The notes under the pieces are model-generated. The model saw only the letters and a list, made by a program, of their open reading frames with translations, did not search any database and was not told the origin of the DNA. Below are positions 46,975 to 58,100 of a stretch of 64,000 nt of DNA, piece by piece. A program made the translations under genes and the position numbers. This DNA comes from Oegoconia quadripuncta (Eukaryota > Arthropoda > Insecta > Lepidoptera > Autostichidae): the NCBI GenBank assembly GCA_949316235.1, contig OX438741.1, positions 26,417,324 through 26,481,323 on the forward strand, read 5' to 3'. The first letter of the stretch is position 1, and each line of letters begins with the position of its first letter.

Positions 46975-47160
46975 TGGCTGCCTTTTCCCACGTTGGATAG
47001 GCTGATTGGTGATCGCAGATATTTGACAGTTAACCAATTATGCTCCTGCCTATACTATGTTAAAATCACGATCCCAAGTCATTTTACGATACCCACGTAG
47101 AAGACCGGTTGGTTACTTCTCTGCTGGAAACGACACGGCAAACTTAGTTTGAAGTGTTTT
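46975..47160 (+). repeat. Dispersed repeat F, second copy
   Basis: See 40495-40690; block order and spacing are preserved. Confidence 0.55.
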
Positions 47161-47169
47161 ACAAAGACA

Positions 47170-48890
47170 ATCGAATTTGTAACAAATATTCAGCCTTCTG
47201 GTAGCAGTGGTAGCACGTTAAACTAATTTCCATGCAAATGAACCCGCGAGAGAATTGGTTAGAGAGATACCCAGATGTTTGTTTGCATATTGGATAAAAC
47301 CGCAGTACCTATCCTCTGAGGTGTATGTTTCCGACTCCTGCATTGCAGTGGAATGTGTGTGCTACCTGTTTATGATTTATGCAAAATTAAATAGGTTGCC
47401 TTTTGCGTACGTCCATTTATAGTGTGCGGTAAACCTCGTGTATGCTGTTGACTTGCTGGTAATTTTGTTTTTTATTATTATACTATTATCTAGCAGCCTT
47501 CATTGCTAATAAGGCTCTGATTTTCATGAGAGGATTTCTTCATCTCATTACCACCATTTCGGTCGATTAGACCACGAGCTTTCTGTCTACGATTATATGA
47601 TACGATACGACAATCAATCAAGTAAATCGATCGAATCGAAATAAATATGAATACCAATAGAAGATCGAACAGCCCATGTCACTCATGAATCGTGAAGCTT
47701 TCTACTGATGAATGAATTCTCAGAGTCTGATCAGTAATACCTCATACAAACAACTTTACCACTTTATAATATTATTAATAATAAAAAATTGATAATGATG
47801 ATTGATAATGAGAAATATTATATGCATATTGCATACGTTATATGGTATGCTTATATTATTAATTTGGTATTTATTTACACATTCAGTGAAAAAGTATCGT
47901 GCATTAATGATTTGTTTATGGTTCCAAATAATTTTTTTTTGTTGTTAATAGATTGCCATTACTGTTTTCCATTTTGGCTCTGAGTTTGAGTTACTTATGT
48001 TATTTATATTAAATACAGTGCTGTTTTTAGTTATAACATGTCTAGTGTGCATTGCGAATTTCATAATGGACAAAAACATCGAACAAAGAGGTGGTCTTCT
48101 CGACTCCTAAAAAATAGTGTAGATTTGTGAATATAGGCTTCACTTAGTTCAACCGTTTTAGAGCTGTGTATTTTGTATCATCGATTTCTCTCGAACATTT
48201 TCGGGTCATCGATCCTAGTGGGGATGCAGGGGGATTTCAATAACACTAAATTATATCCCGAGACCACGATTATTATCGCAATACAGTTAAAAAGTAAATG
48301 GCATCTGCGCCCTGTGCAGAGTGAGTTGACTGACCGCGCCGATCTCAACCCTATCAGAAATTATAGGGTACGTCTAGCGTAGATGCCGTCTACTAGATGG
48401 ATTAGGTAGATTGTACTACTATTATATTTTTATTGCAATTAGATATAGATGTGAAATATATATATTATTATTTAAAATACTTTTTTGCATATTTAATTCA
48501 CGCAAGGTTCTTGATGTATGCAGAGGGCGTAAAGATGATTGTTTTACTGCAGGAAGATTTCAAGCAGCTCATTCAGTATTGTAGTCGTAATTACGTAGAT
48601 CTAAATGTAAAAAATATAAATAACCATTTTTACATGTAAACCATAGTTTTCGACTAGTAATCGTTATTCGAAATGGACATTAGAGTACTATATTAATTCT
48701 GTGACATTAGTGTACCTACTACTAATTTGGCAGTCGAATAGCCAAATTAGTAGTTACTAACAAGTCGAATATTAGCATAATTCGGAGTCGCGCATCACTA
48801 ACCGAACCTGTGCCATTGTTCCTAAACTAAATGATGCAAGCTCTTAAGCTTTAAACAACTGTTTAAATTAGTTTTTTAGTTATAATTACG
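47170..48890. other. Intergenic, nothing supported
   Basis: AT-rich, no coding signal. Confidence 0.5.
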
Positions 48891-48892
48891 TA

Positions 48893-49035
48893 CTAGCTTT
48901 CCGACCGCGGCTTCACCCGCTTATATAGAATCAAGGACTTTTTCAGCATGAAAAGTAGCGAATGTCCTTCTTTGAGTCCCAGTCTACCCCTCCGTCAGCC
49001 GGACAGACGGATTTTCGCATATACAATATTAGTGT
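48893..49035 (-). mobile_element. Lep1-like short element, decayed
   Basis: Begins ACTAGCTTTCCGACCGCGGCTTCACCCGC and ends GCATATACAATATTAGT, the reverse of the family termini. Confidence 0.5.
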
Positions 49036-49215
49036 GTGGTTTCGGCGCTTAAAAAACATAGAACCAACCCGTCTCTTTCCGTGGGTGTCGTAAAATGTGA
49101 CTGTGGGACTTTCCGCCAAAAAACATCTACAGATTTGCACGTTTTAACGGTGATGGGCTCCCCCCCGTTAGGTTTGCATTTCTGTATATTTGGAAAGGTG
49201 AAACGTGGATGTCAT
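49036..49215 (-). repeat. Dispersed repeat E, inverted copy
   Basis: AGAACCAACCCGTC, CCGTGGGTGTCGTAAAATG, CCAAAAAACATCTAC and GCACGTTTTAACG are the reverse of the blocks at 21440-21560. Confidence 0.65.
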
Positions 49216-49219
49216 TTCA

Positions 49220-50080
49220 AGCATTAAACTTTTATTTTTTGCAACACCCAAAAGCTAATGTTTGGGATATTTCTGACCTCCCCGTTTGGGATAAAGATTG
49301 AGACATTATGTATGTATAAGTTGTATAAATCAGTTTTACTGAGTACTTTGTAGTGTGATACACAATCATTAATTTTTGTCGTAGAAGTAGGTATGCCTTC
49401 TTTGTAATTTCACACACGTCTTCACATGTATTAGGACGTAATTTAGACGCAAACTAAACCCACAGCTCGTATTGGCAAAGTTAGTAATCTTGCCTCGTAT
49501 GGAGCATATGGTACCGGATCGATGGGTCATTCGCTATCGAGTTCGCCATCCTTGACAAGGGCTCACACAATACGTCATATATCGGAGTAGTGGTTACAGC
49601 GGTCTATCTGTAATAGCTATTTCATTGTATTCGTGGCTTCCCTACATCCTTTACAATGGGTCTAGATATTATCATGTAGATAGCGGTAGCCTATAGATAT
49701 AGATATTGGTTGGTGATTTAATTGACTTTAATGTTCTGATTGTGCTGCGAACAATTTAATAAAATGCTGTAATATTTACTTATTTTTAACTTCGTGGTTC
49801 TATGTATTATGTGGTACTTCGGTATCGTCAGTGGAACACATTACCTTAGCTCAAAATTTGTAATTCGAAATAAAATTTTGGACTTCCCATACACTCACAG
49901 TGTAGAAAATTTGACATTTTTTTATAATGTTTCGACCAATGAACTTCTTCTGTTCGCGATACCTAATAAAATAAACCCTTTCGGCTTAGTACCCTTTTCC
50001 AATTAACGTTGTATACTCGTTAGTTATTTAACTATCCATTATTGTATTATCTACATAGATAAAAAGTTTGAATAAAAAAG
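49220..50080. other. Intergenic, nothing supported
   Basis: AT-rich, no coding signal. Confidence 0.5.
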
Positions 50081-50081
50081 G

Positions 50082-50342
50082 ATAGGAGGATGAATGAAAG
50101 AAGACTTACGAAAGAGATATACAAAGCGAATGTGGATGGTAGTGTTGGTAGGGGAAGACCACGGCGAACGTACCATGATCAAATCGGGGACGTCTTAAAG
50201 AGAGGCCAAATCAAGAGTACTCTAAACCGACGAGCATGTATGAACAACCTTATGAGAGTGAAGGAAGCAGAAGAGGTGTGTCACGGTCGTAGCAAGTGGA
50301 AGTCTGTGGTCTCTGCCTACCCCTACGGGAAACATGCGTGAC
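50082..50342 (+). pseudogene. LINE ORF C-terminus
   Basis: Open from about 50090 to a TGA at 50339-50341: [17 protein letters not shown], then [36 protein letters not shown] and [13 protein letters not shown]. This is the basic RGRP tail and final SVVSAYP.G end of a family of insect LINE polyproteins (memory). Everything upstream is missing, consistent with 5' truncation. Confidence 0.7.
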
Positions 50343-50589
50343 ATTATGTATGTATAAAAAGTTTATTGCATAAACTGGCACACATACAAGAAAGAAAGAA
50401 ATGTACAATAGGTACACTACATTAATAGCTACATTAATAACAACAACAAGAAACATACATGAATACAACAAGAGCCATACAATTTTTAACAAATACAAAC
50501 AGATGTAAACAAATATACCATAACAATTAAATAAGCATTTCACCAATACATTCAAGACTTACTGCCGATTCATTGTATGTGGTCATGTG

Positions 50590-51352
50590 TGCAACAGTCA
50601 TGCAACAGGGTCATCATCAAAACCTCAATGAACGAGCAAGGATTTTCAGCTATCATCCCATTATGAGGTTCACAGTGAGAGAATCGAAAGAGTGCAGAAG
50701 AAGTTTCTGAACATTCTCTCCTTTAGATCACAGCTTGGTCGTGCATTTAGATCGTACCGTAGTAAATTACACAAATATAAAATGTCAACTCTGGCCTCGC
50801 GGCGCAAATGTAGTGATTTAATGTTTTTATACAAATTCGTTAATTCACACATTGACTCGCCTTTTCTTTTGTCCTTATTAAACTTCTAAATCCTTCTAGA
50901 TCTACATTCGATCTAGATTCGAGATCTACAGATCTCGTAAAACATCTCCCAGACTGTTTGTTCTTCAAGTGTATAGAAATAATACTTCTTTTAATAATCC
51001 CGTAGTCAGAATGTGCCGCTTGTACAATGAAACTGTGGCTGAGTGTTCTTCCTTGGATATTTTTGTACACAATTTACTTACGTTTAGAAGAAAAACAAAG
51101 CTGATATAATTAAGTTTTCTAAGTTTATTCTGTGACTCAACTTTAGAACAATTAATTACTTCTTTCTTACTTCATCACCGATAATTGAATGTTTGTTTGA
51201 TTGTTACACTGCTAGCATGACATTAATATTTCATTCTGTGCATACATACCCAGAGTTATAGTCTAGTTTTATAAGTTCTATGTATACCTATTCGGCCTTG
51301 TTATACTGGAACTTGTTCTGTATGCCCAATAAAATAAATAAATAAAATATCA
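50590..51352 (+). pseudogene. Jockey/CR1-like reverse-transcriptase C-terminus with 3' UTR
   Basis: From 50670 the frame reads RIERVQKKFLNILSF, then FRSYRSKLHKYKMSTLASRR, CSDLMFLYKFVNSHIDSPFLL and a TAA near 50888. It resumes after frame changes as TSFNNPVVRMCRLYNE and SSLDIFVHNLLTFRRK. That order (VQ..FL, RR..D..FLYK..N..ID.P.LL, N.P..R....N, DIF) is the C-terminal domain after the reverse transcriptase of CR1/Jockey-like LINEs. The segment ends with AATAAAATAAATAAATAAAA near 51350, a typical tail. Several stops make it dead. Confidence 0.75.
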
Positions 51353-51354
51353 TC

Positions 51355-52073
51355 CAGGAGGCGCCATCTACTTTCTGAAGTGACTAGTCTGCAATTTTTC
51401 TTAGACACTTCTAAAATGACGCTGGTTATGATACATGGGTTGTGTTGAGTTGACATGATTTTACTAAAAGGAACACAGGTCACTGGCTATTATTATTTTG
51501 GAATATGGGTATTTTTCGATGATTATTTTGATTCATTTGTATTGCATTGTATATTAAGACTTAGAGATGAGTGCACACAAGTTAGCCCGCTCTCATTGTT
51601 CCTTCTGTGTATATGTAAGCACTACAGTTAATTAAAGATAGGGGGCAAAGGCAATTGGTATGTGGAAGGAGTGGAGACCTGAGCACTGGCGTATGTGATG
51701 CAGTTTGAATGCAGTCCTATATAGTTGCCGTCCAGGTAACCATCCTTTAGGACTACACATACCGCAACAGCATGTGCAGCTAGTTACGCCCTTAAGTATG
51801 CCCTTTTGCAAAATAGAATCTTGCGAAATTAGTATAACATAATAAATATACTTAAGTACAATTAATGAAGCCTTGCTCTTTAAGCTAAGATTGCTCTTGT
51901 ATTTTAAGAAGCAGTGTTCGATCCCGGAATTAATATTATTGTAGTAACCATCAATCCAAAATTGACAACATTTTAGATACTTAAATAGGTTAATTTTAAA
52001 TAAATATATATGCTACGAGGACAGAAGAATAAATAAATAATTTGGAGCTGATGTGAGCGTGTATTTGGTGCAG
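51355..52073. other. Region upstream of the first recognised exon
   Basis: No coding signal. The transcription start of the host gene may lie here or outside the window; I see no reliable promoter. Confidence 0.4.
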
Positions 52074-52165
52074 GAGCGGGGCGGAGCGCGGTAGCGGCGG
52101 GCGCGAGGCGATGATCAGCCACATGGGCCGGCCGCGCGCTCACCATGCGACAGCCGTCGACCGAC
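52074..52165 (+). CDS. Exon 1 of the membrane-protein gene (5' UTR plus 7 codons)
   Basis: Acceptor-like GGTGCAG ends at 52073 and the donor GTGAGT starts at 52166. Start ATG is at 52145-52147 in the context CACCATG (A at -3). In that frame a TGA at 52112-52114 blocks any upstream start, so this Met or a later one must be used. Encodes MRQPSTD, phase 0. The left boundary could also be a transcription start rather than an acceptor. Confidence 0.65.
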
Positions 52166-55100
52166 GTGAGTGCTTCAGCATTACCTTAAATTGTGTCTGC
52201 CTGACCAGTATTACCTTCACAGCAGGGATGCAATCTTCTTTCACAGCAAGGTTTTGCACCCTTTAATTCTATTTAAGAATAAGAATAAAAATTATTACCT
52301 CAATACCTCAAACATCTATACAATTTGGGTACATACTTAAATGCTACTTAAATATTGGACAACAGGAAATGGTTCAGCTTGTGCTGCACCAGAAACAGGA
52401 TTCGGTACAGCGCTGATTTTCAGCTATTCCCTCTGCCTGACACAAACGGAAAAAACACAATGAAAACAAACACTTACATATACAGTCAGCTGCAGAGAAA
52501 TATAACCCTCTATTCGTATAAGAGTGTAAGTATAGGGGGTCACCAAAAAATAATAATAATAGCCTGTATGGTTATACAATAATAATAAATAACGCAAGAT
52601 AAATTTAAAATTTAAATTTTACGACAGCTTAGTTTAACTTGCTAATCATTCATAGCATGCAATACGTCCAGACGTGGTCTTCTTCCACAGGAAAACCTGT
52701 CACTTCTATTTCTACTAATATTCGATTGTATTCGATTCCAGACGGTCGACAAAGCAGTATGCACGGAGGAGAGCGGCGCGGCTCGGCTGGAGGCGGTGCT
52801 GGTCGCGCTGGTGGAGCGCAAGGCACGCGCGTTGCACGCGGAGCACGCGCGGCGCCGCGCGCGTACACACCCGCTGCTTCTGCTATTGCGCGACCATGTG
52901 CCCGACGGTTAGTACCTACACAATATATGAGTACAGTCCGCAACACAATTCAGGTAGTGGCTTTACTTTTATGATATTGTTTTGAGTGTCTTGGTTGGAT
53001 TTTGTTATATTTTCCTTGACATCTACATAGATTGATAGATACATTTCAATTAAACTTAAATAACACATAATGTCATTCAGATTAGATGGTTAAATCAAAC
53101 ATATTAAAGAAATTATTAAACGTACATACATAATGTCTCGGCATCTATCCCAAATTGAGTGGTCAGAGATATTCTAAATAATAGTGCTTGGGTGGTCCAT
53201 ACATTAAAAGTTTAATGATTGAAGAACATCCACGGTTCACTTTATGAAATATACTGAAATGCACACGTGACAGGTGGTGCAGGCAAACGTGTAAAACTAT
53301 AGACGTTTTTTGGTGGAAAGTTCCTTAGTTGCCTTTAGCGACTCCCACGGGAAGAGGGAATAGTTGGTTCTATTCTAATTTAATTTCCCTTTAGACTTTC
53401 TCCTACATATTATCTAACTAATATTATAAATGCGAAATGTTTGTTTGTTTATTTGTTTGTTTGTTGCTCAATCACGGCGAAACGGATGAACGGATTTGGA
53501 TGAAATTTGGTATTCAGATAGAATATACCCTGGATTGAGACATATGATTTTTTATCCCGATAAAGTGAGTAGGTCCCGCGGGATAAACAAATTTCCGTGA
53601 TAAAAGTATTCCACGCAGGCGAAGCCGCGAGCGGAAGCTAGTTTATAAATAAAGGCCTGCTATCTTAATTGTGTTGTCGATTGTACCACTGATATTTCAT
53701 CCATTTTATTCAGCATAGACACAGAAATATTTAGATACCTACTTATATCTAATATATAAGTCTATGTATCAATCTGATAACTGTAATTTTTATATGAGAA
53801 TATTATAGCAGAGATACATTCAGTCGTTGCTACGAAACCTTTTCATATCACCAGCTTATTACTGAACGTAAGACGCGTTTTGTAGAGAAGGATTTGCCCT
53901 AATCGTCACTCTGAACAGGCGGACCCCTCGGCGGTCGTAAGAGAAATTGTGACAGCCTTGAGGATAAACTGACAAAGTAATATACCATCATTTTTATATG
54001 GTTTTACAAAGGAGAATATATACAATAAGTATCACTCTATCCTTAGATAACATGATGACAATCTATAAATTATTAATATTTTACTAATAATTATCACGTC
54101 AATAATTAATACAATGTCTACTTTAATACTTTTGGCAGTGTCAAGATGCTCCAGCTTGACCATTAAGAAAGTTATCTTATCCGTATTAATATTATAAATG
54201 AGAAAGTCTGTCTGTCTGTTCGTCCGGCTTTCACGCCGTAACTGCTAAACGGATGGCATTGACATTTGGCGGAGGTGTAGCCAGGGTTTCAGAGAAGGAC
54301 GTGGGTACTTTTCATCCTGAAAAGTACCCACTGAAGTAATTGCAAAGCAAAGATGTCTGCTCTCATTCTTGAGTGAACTGTTTTTCCAAGACATTTTAAA
54401 CATTCTTTGATTATAAGAGAAGCGTAAGGTGACAATTTTCACACTTAAATTAATGTCCCAAAAAAAAAAATTCGTTTCTTAAAGATTCCTTTAACTATTA
54501 AAACTCATCGTATATACGAATCGCGCTTGCCTACTTCCAACCATATATGCTATTATACTAATGAATACCTATCTGTAGGAAATGCAACAGCAAATTGGAA
54601 TTTAAAGGACATTTGTTTTCCATTTCAGAGGAAGCCTCCATTGTCGGCAGTCCGGGGGAGGCGCTGCCCATCCACTGGTGTGAACACGAGCTAGCGAGGC
54701 ACAAGCGCAAGAAACTCAAACTCAACACGCATCACGGGTACCTACTTATTATTCTTAGTGATCCCCCATTACATTTTTTTCGACGAACTACCTCGACTGC
54801 TGTACAGAAGGGCTTTAGTTTTTTTTCCCATCGCGCAAAATACCTACAATTTTAGTTATGTACAATACAAGACTACAGTCCTATGTACAATACATATCCA
54901 ATTAGTCATTACAATACTACCAAGATTAATTATACTATACAATAGCCTACTCATTGTGATTGATGCTTCCGACCGATTTCGGCCATGGCGACCATTTGGA
55001 CTCCTAATCGGTTTGGCGCTAGTGCGCTCAAAGATGTACACAGAATATTAAATTGTACATTGTAGCTTTGTGAAATGGTCCTCTGATGTCGTTATCTGAT

Positions 55101-58100
55101 TCATAAGGTACAGTGAATGTTAATTTGAGGATTAATCAGTGAGTTTATCTGGGATTAATATTGTGGTATTTTTTTTTATTACAGTTCCGAACTAGAACGA
55201 TCCAACAGAGCATTATTATACGATGTCTCTCAGTTAATGTGACATAATTCTGCATAAATACACAAAATGGAAGCTTAGGTACACAAGTTCAGCTCGTATT
55301 TAGCTAACTTTTTTACATCATTGGGACCTTGCCAACACCGTATGAATTTAAAAAATATTGCTTTTTATATCTTACTACAAAGAATTGGTATGGGTACATA
55401 CTCGTAATATTAGCTTCTAATTATGTCATACCTACTTATATCTACTCAATTATACCTTGTCCATTGTTGATCACTAAAAAGCGCTCTCACTTTATGCGTT
55501 TTAATTATAACATTATTGAATAGAGTTTCTTGGCATAATATTACTATAGTTTCTGCGGTAAATCTTCTCCCCGGAATATTAAATTCAGGCGAGCACAACC
55601 TAAACAAAATTCATTATAAAAGTTCTCTTGAAACCGGCCGTTAACCTCTAAAACATGAGAGTGCATGTCATACATACATTATCTTAAGTTTCCATAGTAT
55701 GTATGTACTAAGTCGCATACCTTCGACTTTCAACCTTATTCCCATAATTTAAGGCCTATTTCAAAGAACACTGATTTAAGTTTTTGGTACAAACTTCAAA
55801 ATAAAGTGTTTTTAGAGGTTAGACGTGGGAGACAAATTTTCAAAGTTACCACGAATTCAAAAGCTTACATTATCTCGCGGAATATTTAATATAATAAAAC
55901 ATAAAATAAGTAGCTTGATTTAATATTTAAAACCCCCTGGGTTTCCAGTAACAATGGATTGTGAGACCTATATTTTTTAATTTCAAATGAGTTACCTAAA
56001 GGGTGTCAAATATCGTTAATATGAATTCAATGTCTGCTGAGACATGGGATCGAACGGTCTATCATGAGGAAATTATAAAAAAAAATGTTTACTTTCAAAC
56101 CTAAATTATACTAAATATTTCGGACGCATACGCCAATTATCTAATCCTAAACTAAGCAAATGTTTATATAAACATCCATAACTCAACTAAAACAAACCCA
56201 CCCCTAGCGGTATTCGAACCCGAAAACCGTTTATTTCGGAGGCAGGGCAGTGCCCACTATACCTATCGGTCGTCGGCCTATTACATACTAGAGTGAGGTT
56301 ACAAAATTGTTGTTGAAAAAGCCTTGGATTTTTTTATGCACAACTGGTTGGTACTTGACCTCAATCACACCTGATGTTAAGTGAAAATGAGATCGAAAGT
56401 GGAAGCGTACTGACCCGGAAACCCCAACTCATTTGGAGGGCTGGCTATTTTATCTTTAACAACCGGAACACACCGTTCCCTTTCCATCTTCGGACAACCA
56501 GGCGCGGGGGGGGTTTCCATCCATATGTTGTCAACATACCGAACATCCGCACTAAGCGCTTTGCTTCATCATTTATAATGCGGACTGCTAAGGTATGGAA
56601 CTCACTGCCCGCGTCGGTTTTTCCCGACACTTACAACCTTGGGATCTTCAAGTCTAGAGTGAATAGGCATTTACTGGGTGCGCGTGATACATCTTCGGCT
56701 TCATCATCCATCCAGGTGAGATTATAGTCAAACGCGAAACCAGTTTTTAATAAAAATCAAAAAAAAAAAAAAACACAACAATGCTATTAACATTGCTGCT
56801 TGGCGGCAGATTTAGATAAGATGGCGGTAGCTAACCAGGCGGACATTTAAAATGCCCTACCACCAACCAAACCGAGTCCTTTAAAATGTACCCCGCTGGG
56901 GATCGAACCCGCGACCTCCAATTCGTAAACCCAATGTTATTTACATTGAGCCACGGAGGCGGTTAGAAGTATCTGTGCCAGAAGATCCCGCACTTCCGTA
57001 ACTGTTAACACTAATTACAGTTTTGTATAACGTAATAAAGCAGCAGGCAGTTTCTGGTACCGATTAAAAATTTAATGAAATTTATTTACAAATAAAATAC
57101 CATAGCGCATAAAAAACTAAACTACTACAACTACTAACTAATTAATTGCCGATAAAATTTAGGGAGGAGTCGTACCATTTAAAAATTTTTGCGTTCTATA
57201 GCTAATAATTTGCAATTTAGTTAGTAAATTTTGATAACTCGATACGTCTATTAATTAGACGTTTATCCCATTATCTTTACTTCTAGGGCGCTCAGTGGTA
57301 CCAAATTTAGTAATCGAACTCAACCGAACTAAACGGCAAGTTATTAAGCTGATCATTGCCATCGTCACGTAAAATTTTAGATTACATAATCATTACCAGT
57401 TAATTATTTAAGCCCTTAAAAATAAAAATAAATTAAAATCTACGAGGAAGGTGTGTGTGAGGAGGGTTTTGGATACGGAACAGTAATAAAAAGGACGATA
57501 ATTAAAATGTTAGATGGCCTTTTATAAACTCCAAGAGCCGTATAATAAAAGGGTGCTTTACATTTAAACGCTAAAGTTTACAGTTTACGTGATTTATCAA
57601 ATGTTACGATCTTATAACAAAAAACAGTTTAAATGCCTTCGTGGCTCAATGTAAACAATATTGGGTTTACGATTCGGATGTCGCGGATTCGATCCACAGC
57701 GGGTTGGTTGGTGGTAGGGCATTTTAAATGTCCGCCTGGCTAGCTACCACCATCTTATCTAAATCTGCCGCCAAGCAGCAATGTTAATATCATTGTTGTG
57801 TTCCGGTTGTCAGAGATAAGATAGCCAGACCCCCAAATGTGTTGCGGTTTCCGGGTCAGTACTCTTCCACCTTCGACCTCATCTTCACTTAACATAAGGT
57901 GTGATTGAGGTCAAGTACCAACCCGTTGTTCAAAAAAAAATACAATATTTAAAACAGTCGCTTACATAAAGAGTGTCAAGTTAAACATTGCCAGTGTCGA
58001 AAAAATACTTTTTCATGGAACAAATAAAAATACATTGTATTTGCACAATGCACTTTTCTCCTATAATTTAACTATAGAAATATTGTGGTTACACTGCCTA

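Noticed and set aside
52650..52946. 98-codon minus-strand open frame rich in Ala/Arg/Pro
   Set aside because: It is the antisense shadow of GC-rich exon 2.
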